Shown: piece by piece, positions 34,685 through 43,976 of the stretch
How positions within the stretch are numbered: position 1 is the first letter of the stretch
How the letters are laid out: the number at the start of each line of letters is the position of its first letter
Source of the DNA: JAPLDB01 sp038230515
GTDB taxonomy: Bacteria > Bacteroidota > Bacteroidia > AKYH767-A > 2013-40CM-41-45
Assembly (NCBI GenBank): GCA_038230515.1
Contig: JBBRND010000008.1
Location: 87,180-151,179 of the forward strand
DNA: 64,000 bases
Reading direction: 5' to 3'
The notes under the pieces: generated by a model
Database searches by the model: none
What the model was told of the DNA's origin: nothing
What the model saw: the letters and a program-made list of their open reading frames with translations, nothing else
Program-made: the position numbers and the translations under genes

Positions 34685-36391
34685 TCAAAACTCTTTCGAG
34701 AAAGTAGTTTCGTTCCCTGCATTATCAGTAACCTTAATTTCCAACTGATGGTTTTTGCCTGGAGAAATATCTTTCATATCGCTACTGAGAAGATTTTTCT
34801 TTGCATCGTATTCCATTAGCAACCATTTGCCATCAAGGGTTGCGCGGTAGGTTTTTATTCCGGAGAGATCGTCTATTATCTTTGTTCTCAGTGAAGATGC
34901 ATCGGGATTTTTATCTGAAGGAATACTCACTAAAGAAATTTGCGGAGCAATGGTATCCACGCTGATTGCAAACGTGCCGAAGTGTTTTGTTTTAACAGAG
35001 AGAAATTCATTGTTCCATTCTCCTCCTTCGTACACTGGTTTGTTTTTCTTATCAAAGGAAACTATCACTGCTTTTGCTTTGAGTTGATAAGGAAGATTCA
35101 GTGACTTCAAAGAAACTGTTATGGGCAAATGCAGTGGCACATGAATATCGCCAATCTCAAAAGTAGAAGAGAAATAATTTTTTCGAGAAGATAATTGTTT
35201 GTTGGTGAAGAGCAGCGTTTCATAAATTGAGTTTGCAGGAATCACAATCTCCACATCTGATTTATGAATGGCAAGACCCTTATCAGGCAGCATTGCAAAA
35301 TAATCTTCGGGCTGCTGCTGATATTCTGCATTGGAGAGCGAAGTGTAAGAGAGAAGCTGAAAGTTCAATGTGTTGGTGTTGCCCGCAAAGTCACTCACTG
35401 TAAATGCTACGTTGTGTACGCCATCTTCCGTAAATTCAAAGTAGCCGTACAAGGAAGTATCACCATACAGTTTTAATTTATCTCCGGTGAGTCGGAAGCA
35501 GCGCTCATAAACTGCATCTTCATCAATCTTTGCTGCATAGTCAATGTGTGCATTTACATAGCGCCCATCGCTGAAGTTGAGCCGGTCGTATTTCATGCTG
35601 AACACCTGTTGAGTATCAACCGTAAGCTGCATGGAATAAATTCCGAGCGGCTTCATGCTGTTGTTCTGATGATCAACTACAGTAAATTCAAAACCGATTT
35701 TTCCGAACACCTGTATGTAATCGGTAACAGGAATAATCAATCCTTCAGGGGTCTGCACTACATCATAAGTGCGCGGCAAATCTGAATTAACAACTACTCC
35801 CTGCCCAGGCACCGGAAAAAAGCGCACGGCTTTTATCTCCGGCTTCTCATTGTCGGCAATGGTGTACCCAAATAGAAACGGATTGATGGGCTCTTCTGTT
35901 TTCCCATCACGAATTTCGAAATGCAGATGCGGACCTGCGCTTGCTCCGCTGTTTCCGCTCCATGCAATGGTGCTTCCCTTTTTTACTTTCAGTTCGCTTG
36001 CTTCAACTGGCTTATCAACTTCAAAGCTTTCATTCTTGTATTGAACCTTGCGGATGTACTTTTCTATCGCATCAGAATATTTCTTGAGATGTGCGTACAC
36101 GGTTACATACCCGTTGGGATGGGTGATGTAAAGCGCCTTGCCGAAACCACCTGAAGAAACCTTAATGCGGGACACGTATCCATCTGCGGCAGCATAAACA
36201 GGTTTGCCTTCTTCATTGTTTGTGCTGATGTCGAGCCCGGTGTGGAAATGATCGGGGCGTATTTCGCCAAACGTTCCGGCAAGTACCCACGGTGTGTCTA
36301 TCGGGTTGCCGAAATAATTATGCTGATATGTTTGTGCGGGAGAGAGGAGAGGAAGGAAGCAGAGAAGTGAAAGAATAATTTTACGGTTCAT
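34685..36391 (-). CDS. M23 family metallopeptidase with C-terminal Ig-like region
   Basis: The 568-residue protein has a signal peptide (MNRKIILSLLCFLPLLSPAQ) and an N-terminal LytM domain (about 25-175). The latter has the zinc ligands HFHTGLDIS and GPHLHFEIRDG and the strand YITHPNGYVTVYAHLKKYSDAI. From about 180 to 568 it is beta-rich, with Ig-like segments such as TVSDFAGNTNTLNF and the last KVTDNAGNETTFSKEF. It should hydrolyse peptidoglycan cross-bridges in the periplasm. The long C-terminal part may hold it at the envelope. The lipoprotein gene upstream is 26 bases away. Confidence 0.92.
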   Translation of the reverse strand: MNRKIILSLLCFLPLLSPAQTYQHNYFGNPIDTPWVLAGTFGEIRPDHFHTGLDISTNNEEGKPVYAAADGYVSRIKVSSGGFGKALYITHPNGYVTVYAHLKKYSDAIEKYIRKVQYKNESFEVDKPVEASELKVKKGSTIAWSGNSGASAGPHLHFEIRDGKTEEPINPFLFGYTIADNEKPEIKAVRFFPVPGQGVVVNSDLPRTYDVVQTPEGLIIPVTDYIQVFGKIGFEFTVVDHQNNSMKPLGIYSMQLTVDTQQVFSMKYDRLNFSDGRYVNAHIDYAAKIDEDAVYERCFRLTGDKLKLYGDTSLYGYFEFTEDGVHNVAFTVSDFAGNTNTLNFQLLSYTSLSNAEYQQQPEDYFAMLPDKGLAIHKSDVEIVIPANSIYETLLFTNKQLSSRKNYFSSTFEIGDIHVPLHLPITVSLKSLNLPYQLKAKAVIVSFDKKNKPVYEGGEWNNEFLSVKTKHFGTFAISVDTIAPQISLVSIPSDKNPDASSLRTKIIDDLSGIKTYRATLDGKWLLMEYDAKKNLLSSDMKDISPGKNHQLEIKVTDNAGNETTFSKEF

Positions 36392-36417
36392 TACGCAAAG
36401 AAATCAATTTACATGCA

Positions 36418-36885
36418 TCAAAACAATTTCTGTAGCATTGTTTTATCAATACGCTCGGTGTAATCAAAGTTGAAGGTTTTGCTGAAAATAAATTTCTTCA
36501 CCGTTATTTTTCCTTTCACCTTCATGGGCACAGCTTCATTATTTAAGAGAAGATTGATGCCCGATCCGAGTAGTTGTTTCCAATCCATCTTTGCAACATC
36601 AGCACTTACAGGAAATGTAAAATCGCTGTTGCCTTTCGCGCGCACACTGTTTTGTATGGAGGCATTAAAAATAAGCTGGTTGTTCAATTCTCCCATTGAT
36701 TCAATAGTGGAGATGGTGCAGCCAAAAGAATTCGGATTGTGAAATACAATGCCAAAACTCACTTTCGGACTTCCGTTGTTTTTGCTTGCAGAAAAGTTTT
36801 CCGCGCGCCTGAATTCTATCGGCTTTATAGTGTAACAGGAGTTGAGGAGAAGGCAGATGAATGCGGATAAGAGAAGTTTTTTCAT
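36418..36885 (-). CDS. LEA14-type (WHy-like) lipoprotein
   Basis: The 155-residue product has a lipoprotein signal (MKKLLLSAFICLLLNSCYTIKP, Cys17) and a single LEA type 2 / WHy-like beta-sandwich. Typical segments are VSFGIVFHNPNSFGCTISTIESMGELNNQ and FTFPVSADVAKMDW, then VPMKVKGKITVKKFIFSKTFNFDY. Such proteins bind or stabilise membrane-near partners; the exact role is unknown. It lies upstream of the M23 peptidase gene in the same direction. Confidence 0.8.
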   Translation of the reverse strand: MKKLLLSAFICLLLNSCYTIKPIEFRRAENFSASKNNGSPKVSFGIVFHNPNSFGCTISTIESMGELNNQLIFNASIQNSVRAKGNSDFTFPVSADVAKMDWKQLLGSGINLLLNNEAVPMKVKGKITVKKFIFSKTFNFDYTERIDKTMLQKLF

Positions 36886-37104
36886 TGCCTCAAAGGTAGT
36901 AGAAGTTTAAAATTTAAGAATTGATGTTTTAATAAACCCTAGCAACGCGGCTACTATATTTTAAATGCTGTATTTTTCTCCTTCCTGATTAGAAAATAAG
37001 ATCATTAGCTCCATTTTATTACCTTGGAAGTTTCCAAGATAGGCAAATGGCGAATTTGATTCAATTTAGCAATTTATTTTCGTATGCTGACGAAGTAAAA
37101 ATAG

Positions 37105-38634
37105 CTATTGTTTAATAAACTTACTTCGGAAAGTGCCGGAGTTGCCTGTTACTTGCACAATGTAAATGCCGGAGGGCAACGCGGAAACATCCACGCTCAT
37201 TTCTGATTTCTGATTCGTGCCTTCGGATTGAACAGCCACTCCCAACACATTGTAAATTTTAATTGTTACGGCTGTTCCCATCGTGAATGGTGAAGCGTGA
37301 ATCGTGCATTTATCGCCCACCGGATTCGGATACACAAATGACGAATGACTATTGCCTAATGACTGCACACCTGCCACCACATCAAATATCGCTGCCTCCA
37401 CTTCGCAATTGTTTACATCGGTTGCAACCACATTGTAATTTCCGCTTGAAGTTGCTACATAAAAATAATCTGTTGCCCCCGGAATCAACACGCCAGCTTG
37501 ATACCATTGATAGCTTACCGCGCCTGCATTTGCAAACAACGTATCTCCGCTCTGCGCAATTCCCTGCGGTGCCGGATACGGATACACCGTAATAAAATTA
37601 TGGAGAAGAAGTGTGTCGCCTCCCGTTGCATTGGATACAATAAGTTGTACATCATAACTGCCGGGCGTATTGTAGCAAATGTTTGTTGGATTCAAATCTG
37701 TACTTGTTGTTGGAGTTGCTCCCGTAAAAGACCACAGGTAAGAAGTGGCATTAATGGAGAGATTATTAAAGTTAGTGCAAGTGCCCGGGCAGATGTGATT
37801 GGGTGCAGAGAAAATTGCAACAGGATTTGTATTCGGACATGGAGGCACGGAAGGATTCAACTCGGCAAGCGTATAAAGCCGCACATCATCCAGTACAAGT
37901 TCCGTGCAATTGCTGCAGATGTGACCCCAGTTTGTAAACTTAATTGTGTGAGAAGTAGATGTAGGTCTCCATTCAATAATAAATCTTGTTCCGATACCTG
38001 TACCAACAGGAGTATTATTGTCTCTGAGAAAAGTATTTCCGAAACCAAGATCAACCGCAAACATTCCCGGATCAGTCATGTACTCCTCGCCACCAGCCCA
38101 AAATTCCAGGATGTAAGTATTGCCTACAATCAGTCCGTTTACCGTTTGCTCTATGCTCACCCCAACAGCCGAACCAAAAGCAGGATCAGGATTTAAAGGA
38201 TACCCTGCCGGAATGCCCGATGCTTCACAATCTGTCATCACTAAACAGGAAGTATCACCCGATGTACTAGAACAGGGATTAGCATAAAAATTACCCATGT
38301 ACACGGAATTATTTCCTTCTTCAATCATGGATTTATTTGTGACGACATCATAAATGCAGGCATACGTGCTTGTGCCACCACCTGTGCATGTCCAGTCTAA
38401 AAGATCACACGAATAGCCGGTTGAATTAGGACAAAAAGAAGTGGGCGATCCGATTACACCGGTGCTTGCGATGCAGGTTGTGTTCTCGAAACCACCGTTC
38501 GCGATCAGATTGTTTATACCTGTGCTGATTGAATCATTTTGATCGAAGCACATGATGCAAACGATCTGACCGAAGGAAGATTGAAAACTAAAGATTGAAA
38601 ATTGAAGAAGGAGAATGAGTAATATTTTTTTCAT
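37105..38634 (-). CDS. T9SS cargo: N-terminal galactose-binding-like, PKD, Ig-like, sorting domain (paralogue A)
   Basis: The 509-residue secreted protein has a signal peptide (MKKILLILLLQFSIFSFQSSFGQ). The N-terminal part (about 40-260; LIANGGFENT, SIEQTVNGLIVGNTYILEFWAGG, LVLDDVRLY) looks like a carbohydrate-binding or galactose-binding-like jelly roll. A PKD domain follows (about 275-350; HICPGTCTNFNNLSI, ICYNTPGSYDVQLIVSNATGGDTLLL), then an Ig-like segment with GDTLFANAGAVSYQWYQ. The end is a type A sorting domain (FVYPNPVGDKCTI, IYIVQVTGNSGTFRSKFIKQ). Residues from about 270 to the end are shared with the three genes upstream. Last gene of the five-gene run. Confidence 0.88.
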   Translation of the reverse strand: MKKILLILLLQFSIFSFQSSFGQIVCIMCFDQNDSISTGINNLIANGGFENTTCIASTGVIGSPTSFCPNSTGYSCDLLDWTCTGGGTSTYACIYDVVTNKSMIEEGNNSVYMGNFYANPCSSTSGDTSCLVMTDCEASGIPAGYPLNPDPAFGSAVGVSIEQTVNGLIVGNTYILEFWAGGEEYMTDPGMFAVDLGFGNTFLRDNNTPVGTGIGTRFIIEWRPTSTSHTIKFTNWGHICSNCTELVLDDVRLYTLAELNPSVPPCPNTNPVAIFSAPNHICPGTCTNFNNLSINATSYLWSFTGATPTTSTDLNPTNICYNTPGSYDVQLIVSNATGGDTLLLHNFITVYPYPAPQGIAQSGDTLFANAGAVSYQWYQAGVLIPGATDYFYVATSSGNYNVVATDVNNCEVEAAIFDVVAGVQSLGNSHSSFVYPNPVGDKCTIHASPFTMGTAVTIKIYNVLGVAVQSEGTNQKSEMSVDVSALPSGIYIVQVTGNSGTFRSKFIKQ

Positions 38635-38646
38635 TGGATTTGGAAT

Positions 38647-40497
38647 TTATTGTTTGACAAATTTAGTACGATAAATGGTCTCTCCGGAAGAAACTTCAAG
38701 CCAGTATAAACCCGGTGAAAGAACACTTACATCTACGCTCATTTCTGATTTCTGATTCTTGATTTTGGATTGAACGATCACCCCCAACATATTGTATATT
38801 GTAATTGTTACGGCTTTCCCCATCATACATTGCGCATTTTGAATCGTGCATTTGTCGCTGACCGGATTAGGATAAATTGCCAACTGCATATTGCCAACGG
38901 TTGATTGTACTGAAGCGACCACATCAAATATCGCTGCTTCCACTTCGCATCCATTCGCATCGGTTGCAACAACATTAAAATCGCCACCCTGAGAAGCCAC
39001 ATAAAAATAATCTGTCGCTCCAGGAATCAGAACTCCGGTATGATACCATTGATAACTGACGGCTCCTGCATTTGCAAAAAGCGTATCGCCATCCTGTGCA
39101 ATTCCCTGCGGAGCAGGAAACGGATAAACGTTGATGTAATTATTCAGAGTCAGGGTATCGCTTCCGTTAACATTTGTAGCAATAAGCTGAACTGAATAAT
39201 TTCCGGGAGTGTTGTAACAAATATTTGAAGGATTTGCATCGGTGCTTACTGAGGGGTTTGCTCCCGCAAATGCCCACTGATAAGTAGTTCCGTTGATGGA
39301 AAGATTTGTGAAGTTCGTGCATGTTCCAGGGCAGATGTGATGAAGAGCAGAGAACAATGCAATGGGTACAGATTGAAAAAATATTCCCGAGCAAAGATTT
39401 GGCAATCCACCATTGGTTGTTCCGGAAGGAAGCGTAAAAGCATTGTCGTTATAGTTGCTTGCAAGCCCCAATGCATTTGGATCGTTGAATGCTCCCAAAA
39501 CATTACTTGTCCATTGAGAAATATAAATTTTTCCGTCAGGTGCCAGTTGCAGTTCTGCAGCATACCCATGCGATGCAGTGGCTACAAGCGTTGCTGAATT
39601 TCTGATGGCAGATGCAGAACCGGCAGTAACATCAAACTGATAAACCAAATATCCCGCACCGTGGCTTGCTCCGTAAAGTCGAGTACCATCAGGAGAGAAT
39701 TCGAGTCCGTACGCATTCGCATACACAGTTGAATCCATCACCGCAGGATTTGCTGCCATGCCTGTGGAATTATCGAAGTCGTATAACTCATACCGGCCGA
39801 GCGTTTCATAGAAAGCCATTGCAAGATGATTTCCTGACGGAGAAATTTTCATGTATCCTATCTGATCATTGCTTGTAGCATTGTGAACTATTCCATTATT
39901 AGAAATGACCGGTGTGGTTGAAAATCCTGTTGCAGTTAAAAGATACGCTGCAATGTTGTCTCCATAATTTGTAGAGATAACGATCCAAACATCAATTCCA
40001 TTCACATGCCTGCAAGCAGTAAGCCGTTCGTCATTTGATCCTGAAACAAAAATGTTTTTCAGCGTGATGTCACCAAGTCCACCTTGCAGAGTGGTGTCAA
40101 CCACAGAATAATTAAAACCATTTAACGATCCGGTTTCTGATACGGTAAAAAGATAATAATTTGGATTTGCTCCGGGCTGCTTTACAATCAGCGCAGACTG
40201 AGTGGAGGAACTTGTTCCCATCAAACCGAAGCCATTGGGCATTGGGGTGTTATTACGATTCCATGCCGTGATGCCATCAGTGTAGAAAAGCAATTGTCCG
40301 TTTGCATCCGCAATACTTGACACACCTTCCCATTGATTCATTGCAACTCCGGGAAAGAAAACCGGACTTCCGCTGTTGAAGTCAATACCTGCACCCGAAC
40401 CGAAGCACCAGATGTTTGCTTCTTTCTGCGCGCTGGCAAAATTGGAAATTAGAAACGGGAAACTGAGAATCAACAAAAAGGAGAATAACTTTTTCAT
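38647..40497 (-). CDS. T9SS cargo: WD40-like propeller, PKD, Ig-like, sorting domain (paralogue B)
   Basis: This 616-residue secreted protein starts MKKLFSFLLILSFPFLISNFASAQ. Residues 25-370 form a propeller-like domain that opens NIWCFGSGAGIDFNSG and contains LLFYTDGITAWNRNNTPMPNG, SPDGTRLYGASHG and LAPDGKIYISQW. The shared module follows: PKD (HICPGTCTNFTNLSI, ICYNTPGNYSVQLIATNVNGSDTLTL), GDTLFANAGAVSYQWYH, and a type A sorting domain ending IYRTKFVKQ. Its N-terminal propeller is related to the protein at 43977, which lacks the shared PKD module. The gap to the next gene (37105-38634) is 12 bases. Confidence 0.88.
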   Translation of the reverse strand: MKKLFSFLLILSFPFLISNFASAQKEANIWCFGSGAGIDFNSGSPVFFPGVAMNQWEGVSSIADANGQLLFYTDGITAWNRNNTPMPNGFGLMGTSSSTQSALIVKQPGANPNYYLFTVSETGSLNGFNYSVVDTTLQGGLGDITLKNIFVSGSNDERLTACRHVNGIDVWIVISTNYGDNIAAYLLTATGFSTTPVISNNGIVHNATSNDQIGYMKISPSGNHLAMAFYETLGRYELYDFDNSTGMAANPAVMDSTVYANAYGLEFSPDGTRLYGASHGAGYLVYQFDVTAGSASAIRNSATLVATASHGYAAELQLAPDGKIYISQWTSNVLGAFNDPNALGLASNYNDNAFTLPSGTTNGGLPNLCSGIFFQSVPIALFSALHHICPGTCTNFTNLSINGTTYQWAFAGANPSVSTDANPSNICYNTPGNYSVQLIATNVNGSDTLTLNNYINVYPFPAPQGIAQDGDTLFANAGAVSYQWYHTGVLIPGATDYFYVASQGGDFNVVATDANGCEVEAAIFDVVASVQSTVGNMQLAIYPNPVSDKCTIQNAQCMMGKAVTITIYNMLGVIVQSKIKNQKSEMSVDVSVLSPGLYWLEVSSGETIYRTKFVKQ

Positions 40498-40509
40498 AAG
40501 ATTGTTTAT

Positions 40510-41778
40510 TTATTGTTTCACAAATTTAGTTCGATAAATTTTATCTACGGTTGAAACTTCAAGCCAATAGAGGCCTGAAGCAAGCTTATGAACATTGAGT
40601 TCAGTGTGCAGTTGGTAATTCGAAGTTGGCAAAGAAACAGCCATCAACATTTCGCCAAACAAATTGTAAATTGAAATTGCATTTATTGCAAACTGCACAT
40701 TGCCTATTGCCAACCGATTTTCTACCGGATTCGGATAAACTGTAAACGGTAAATCTGAAACTGTAAACAGGACACTCGCTACCACATCAAAGATCGCTGC
40801 CTCCACTTCGCAACCATTCGCATCGGTAGCCACCACATTGTAATCGCCATCCTGAGATGCCAGAAAAAAATAGTCGGTCGCTCCCGGAATAAGAACACCT
40901 GTGTGATACCACTGATAGCCCATCGCTCCCTGATTTGCAAAAAGTGTATCACCGCTTTGTGTAATTCCCTGTGGTGGTGGAAAAGGATACACTGTGATGT
41001 AATTATTCAGCGTGAGTGTATCGCTGCCGGCTGCATTGGTAACGATGAGCGATACATCATAACTTCCAGGTGTGTTGTAACAAATGCTTGTTGGATTTAT
41101 ATCTGTACCTGTCGAAGGATTTGCCCCAGCAAAGGTCCATTCGTAAGTTGTGGCGTTGATAGAAAGGTTTGTAAAAGCCAAACATGTTCCTGGGCAAACA
41201 GAATTGGGATTGGCTGAAAAAGCGGCCACGGGCAACGGTGCGCATTCAACAACGGTACCGGCAAAGCCCCAACCCGCGCCATTTGTACCGGTAACTGTAA
41301 TGGTGGTAACGCCTGTTGAGTTTATTGTTACATCTGAATAAGAATAATTTCCAAGCCCATTGGAATTTGCTCCGACTATTTTTCCGTTTGCGAAAATTAC
41401 TCCATCTGGCCCCGGAGAAATTCCGCAAACAACTTTTGGTGCGTATGATGCAGATGCTAAGTTCATCGGATAGTTTAAACCGTTCACATCTACAGATGCC
41501 GAATCATCATCATTCATTCCCCATACTCTAACCGCAGGATAATCCTGAGGATTTACAAAATTGATTGTAACATAAATCCCATTGCCTGACAGCCAAAACG
41601 AAGGATCAATTGGTGCACAGCCGTAGCTCGCAAAGATTCCTCCAGAAAAACTATAATATAAAGTATCAATTGAACTGGAAGTGGAAGGAATAAAATCGCA
41701 TTGAGCAAAAATTCTTTCAGAATTAAAAATTAAAAACGAAGAATTAAGAATGAGAAAAAGGAAGTAGAGTTTTTTCAT
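40510..41778 (-). CDS. T9SS cargo: short beta domain, PKD, Ig-like, sorting domain (paralogue C)
   Basis: The start at 41778 (MKKLYFLFLILNSSFLIFNSERIFAQ) gives a normal signal peptide; the reading to 41787 adds three residues. The protein has about 422 residues. The N-terminal part (about 30-180) is a beta domain with IDTLYYSFSGGIFASYGCAPIDPSFW and GVTTITVTGTNGAGWG. The module common to this cluster follows: PKD (VCPGTCLAFTNLSI, ICYNTPGSYDVSLIVTNAAGSDTLTL), GDTLFANQGAMGYQWYH, sorting domain ending IYRTKFVKQ. Its last ~60 residues differ more from those of its paralogues than the PKD part does. Confidence 0.86.
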   Translation of the reverse strand: MKKLYFLFLILNSSFLIFNSERIFAQCDFIPSTSSSIDTLYYSFSGGIFASYGCAPIDPSFWLSGNGIYVTINFVNPQDYPAVRVWGMNDDDSASVDVNGLNYPMNLASASYAPKVVCGISPGPDGVIFANGKIVGANSNGLGNYSYSDVTINSTGVTTITVTGTNGAGWGFAGTVVECAPLPVAAFSANPNSVCPGTCLAFTNLSINATTYEWTFAGANPSTGTDINPTSICYNTPGSYDVSLIVTNAAGSDTLTLNNYITVYPFPPPQGITQSGDTLFANQGAMGYQWYHTGVLIPGATDYFFLASQDGDYNVVATDANGCEVEAAIFDVVASVLFTVSDLPFTVYPNPVENRLAIGNVQFAINAISIYNLFGEMLMAVSLPTSNYQLHTELNVHKLASGLYWLEVSTVDKIYRTKFVKQ

Positions 41779-41790
41779 CGCGCACAAAAA

Positions 41791-43839
41791 TTATTGTTTC
41801 ACAAATTTAGCGCGGAAGGTTTTCTCCGATGAACTGACTTCGACATAGTACATGCCTTTGCTCAAAGTAGAAACATCAACACTCATTTCGGATTTCGCAT
41901 TCCGGAATTCGGATTGATCAGCCAAAACTTTTTCGCCAAGGATATTGAAGAATGAAATTGCGATGGCTGCTCCCATTGTGAATTGTGAATTGCGAATTGT
42001 GCATCTATCAACGACAGGATTAGGATAAATTGCCAACTGCTGATTGCCAACTGTTGATTGCACCGAAGCCACCACATCAAAGATCGCTGCTTCCACTTCG
42101 CAGTTGTTCGCATCAGTAGCTACTACATTGTAATCGCCACCTGAAGTTGCAACATAAAAATAATCAGTTGCTCCCGGAATCAGAACTCCGGTATGATACC
42201 ACTGATAGCTTACTGCGCCTGCGTTTGCAAACAGTGTATCGCCATTCTGTGCAATTCCTTGCGGAGCAGGATACGGATATACAGTTACGTAATTGTTCAG
42301 CGTGAGTGTATCGCTTCCGCTTGCATTTGTTGCAATGAGGGAGACCTGATAATTTCCCGGAGTGTTGTAGCAAATGTTTGTTGGACTCGGATCGGTGCTT
42401 GATAAAGGGTTTGCTCCTGCAAATGTCCACAGATATGTAGTTCCGTTAATGGAAAGATTTGTAAAGTCTGTACAAGTGCCGGGGCAGATGTGATGAGGTG
42501 CATTGAAGAGTGCAACAGGCAACAGGTTGATGTTACAGACTCCGCAAGAATCATCCGTTTGAAACATCCACAAATCATTTACCTGACCATTGCCGCTATA
42601 GAGATAAAGTTTGTTTGCACCATCGTACCAGGCATGCGAACCATTGCGCGCACCGGGATCATTTGTAATTGCAGCAACACCCTGCGTTCCGAAATTGATT
42701 GCACCACCGGGCGCCATGTTTCCTTTCACAAACGACCAACTGTTAGTTGGTGGGCAATATTTCCAGAGATCATTCCAATCAGCGGATCCCTGTCCTCCGA
42801 ATAACCAGAAGCTTCCGTTTTGATCGCTCCAGCACACACGGTTCTCCTGACGAATATCGGGAATTGCATTCGAGTCCATTTCGCACACGGTGCTGTACAC
42901 TGCGCTGCCTGTGCCATACTGCGAGCCGCTTACCCAAGTCCATTCATTTGATGAACGGTTGTATTTCCATAAGTCATTCATGGTGCCGCCAGTGTAACTG
43001 CGTCCACCGAAAATATAATACTCTCCGTCAATACTTCTGAATTTTGAATAACATGCGCGGGCAGGCGGAACATTTGTGGGTGAAGCAACTCCTTTGGTAC
43101 CGTAGCTTCCGGGATCGTCAGTAGCAGAAGGTCCATTCATCCATGTCCATACATTTGTGTTGACGTTGTAAGTCCACATATCATTTAATGTGTGAAAAGT
43201 TTGTGCAACATCAAAGAATGCGCTGCCGAAAAACCAAAGCAGTCCTGTTGAATCGCTCCATGTTGCATTGCTTTCATAACGACCACCGGGAAAGTTTGCA
43301 GGATCAGGAACTCCCAGCGTACCGTAACTTGGCGCAACATAAGTTAACTGCGATCCATTCATCCATGTCCACTCGTTTGTTGTGATGTCATACTTCCACA
43401 TGTCCATATTATTTGTGCCGGGAGCAGTGGAGCCGCCATACATCCAGAGGTCTCCGTTGTTATCTACCCAGCTTAAACAACCAAACCCGCGACCGCGCGG
43501 CTGATTGAGCGGACTCGGAACTCCCATCACTCCATAGTTTCCGGGGTCGTTGTTCAACTGACTTCCGTTCATCCATGTCCACTCGTTTGTAGATGGAGTA
43601 TATTTCCACAACGTGTTTATTTCAGCCCACGAGCTGCCGAATATCCAGAAGTTGCCGTTGTGATCTGTCCACTCGCAACCTTCGTAAACCTCCAACGGAT
43701 TATTTGCAGGATCGGAAACTCCCATGGTACCATACACAACAGGTGCATTGCCTTTTACCCACGTCCACATTCCCGCCTGAGGAAATGCAGAATGAAAAAT
43801 AAAAACGGTAGAGTAGAGTAGAAGGTAAATTTTTTTCAT
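41791..43839 (-). CDS. T9SS cargo: kelch-type propeller, PKD, Ig-like, sorting domain (paralogue D)
   Basis: The likely start is the ATG at 43839 (MKKIYLLLYSTVFIFHSAFPQ), giving 682 residues; the longer reading to 43923 hides the signal peptide. Six kelch-like repeats fill residues 25-440, each with a core such as TNEWTWMNGSQLTYVAPSYGTLGVPDP and NNGDLWMYGGS, consistent with a six-bladed propeller. Then come the PKD domain (HICPGTCTDFTNLSI), GDTLFANAGAVSYQWYH and a type A sorting domain ending FRAKFVKQ. On the minus strand TAGCTTTG (43870-43863) is a full -7 box just before this gene. Confidence 0.87.
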   Translation of the reverse strand: MKKIYLLLYSTVFIFHSAFPQAGMWTWVKGNAPVVYGTMGVSDPANNPLEVYEGCEWTDHNGNFWIFGSSWAEINTLWKYTPSTNEWTWMNGSQLNNDPGNYGVMGVPSPLNQPRGRGFGCLSWVDNNGDLWMYGGSTAPGTNNMDMWKYDITTNEWTWMNGSQLTYVAPSYGTLGVPDPANFPGGRYESNATWSDSTGLLWFFGSAFFDVAQTFHTLNDMWTYNVNTNVWTWMNGPSATDDPGSYGTKGVASPTNVPPARACYSKFRSIDGEYYIFGGRSYTGGTMNDLWKYNRSSNEWTWVSGSQYGTGSAVYSTVCEMDSNAIPDIRQENRVCWSDQNGSFWLFGGQGSADWNDLWKYCPPTNSWSFVKGNMAPGGAINFGTQGVAAITNDPGARNGSHAWYDGANKLYLYSGNGQVNDLWMFQTDDSCGVCNINLLPVALFNAPHHICPGTCTDFTNLSINGTTYLWTFAGANPLSSTDPSPTNICYNTPGNYQVSLIATNASGSDTLTLNNYVTVYPYPAPQGIAQNGDTLFANAGAVSYQWYHTGVLIPGATDYFYVATSGGDYNVVATDANNCEVEAAIFDVVASVQSTVGNQQLAIYPNPVVDRCTIRNSQFTMGAAIAISFFNILGEKVLADQSEFRNAKSEMSVDVSTLSKGMYYVEVSSSEKTFRAKFVKQ

Positions 43840-43976
43840 AGCCGGAGTTTTGAAATATCCTCCAAAGCTATTAAAGTATTTTAGTTCAGGAAAAGGTTTT
43901 TTACGAATGGCGAATAAAGTCAATTACGACAGGTGTGGCTCTCTCAATATTTCCCTCTGCCTCCGGTTGCTTTCCC

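Noticed and set aside
37498..38196. 232-codon plus-strand frame
   Set aside because: It is antisense to the clear T9SS gene at 37105-38634, with Cys/Arg-rich, unfamily-like content.
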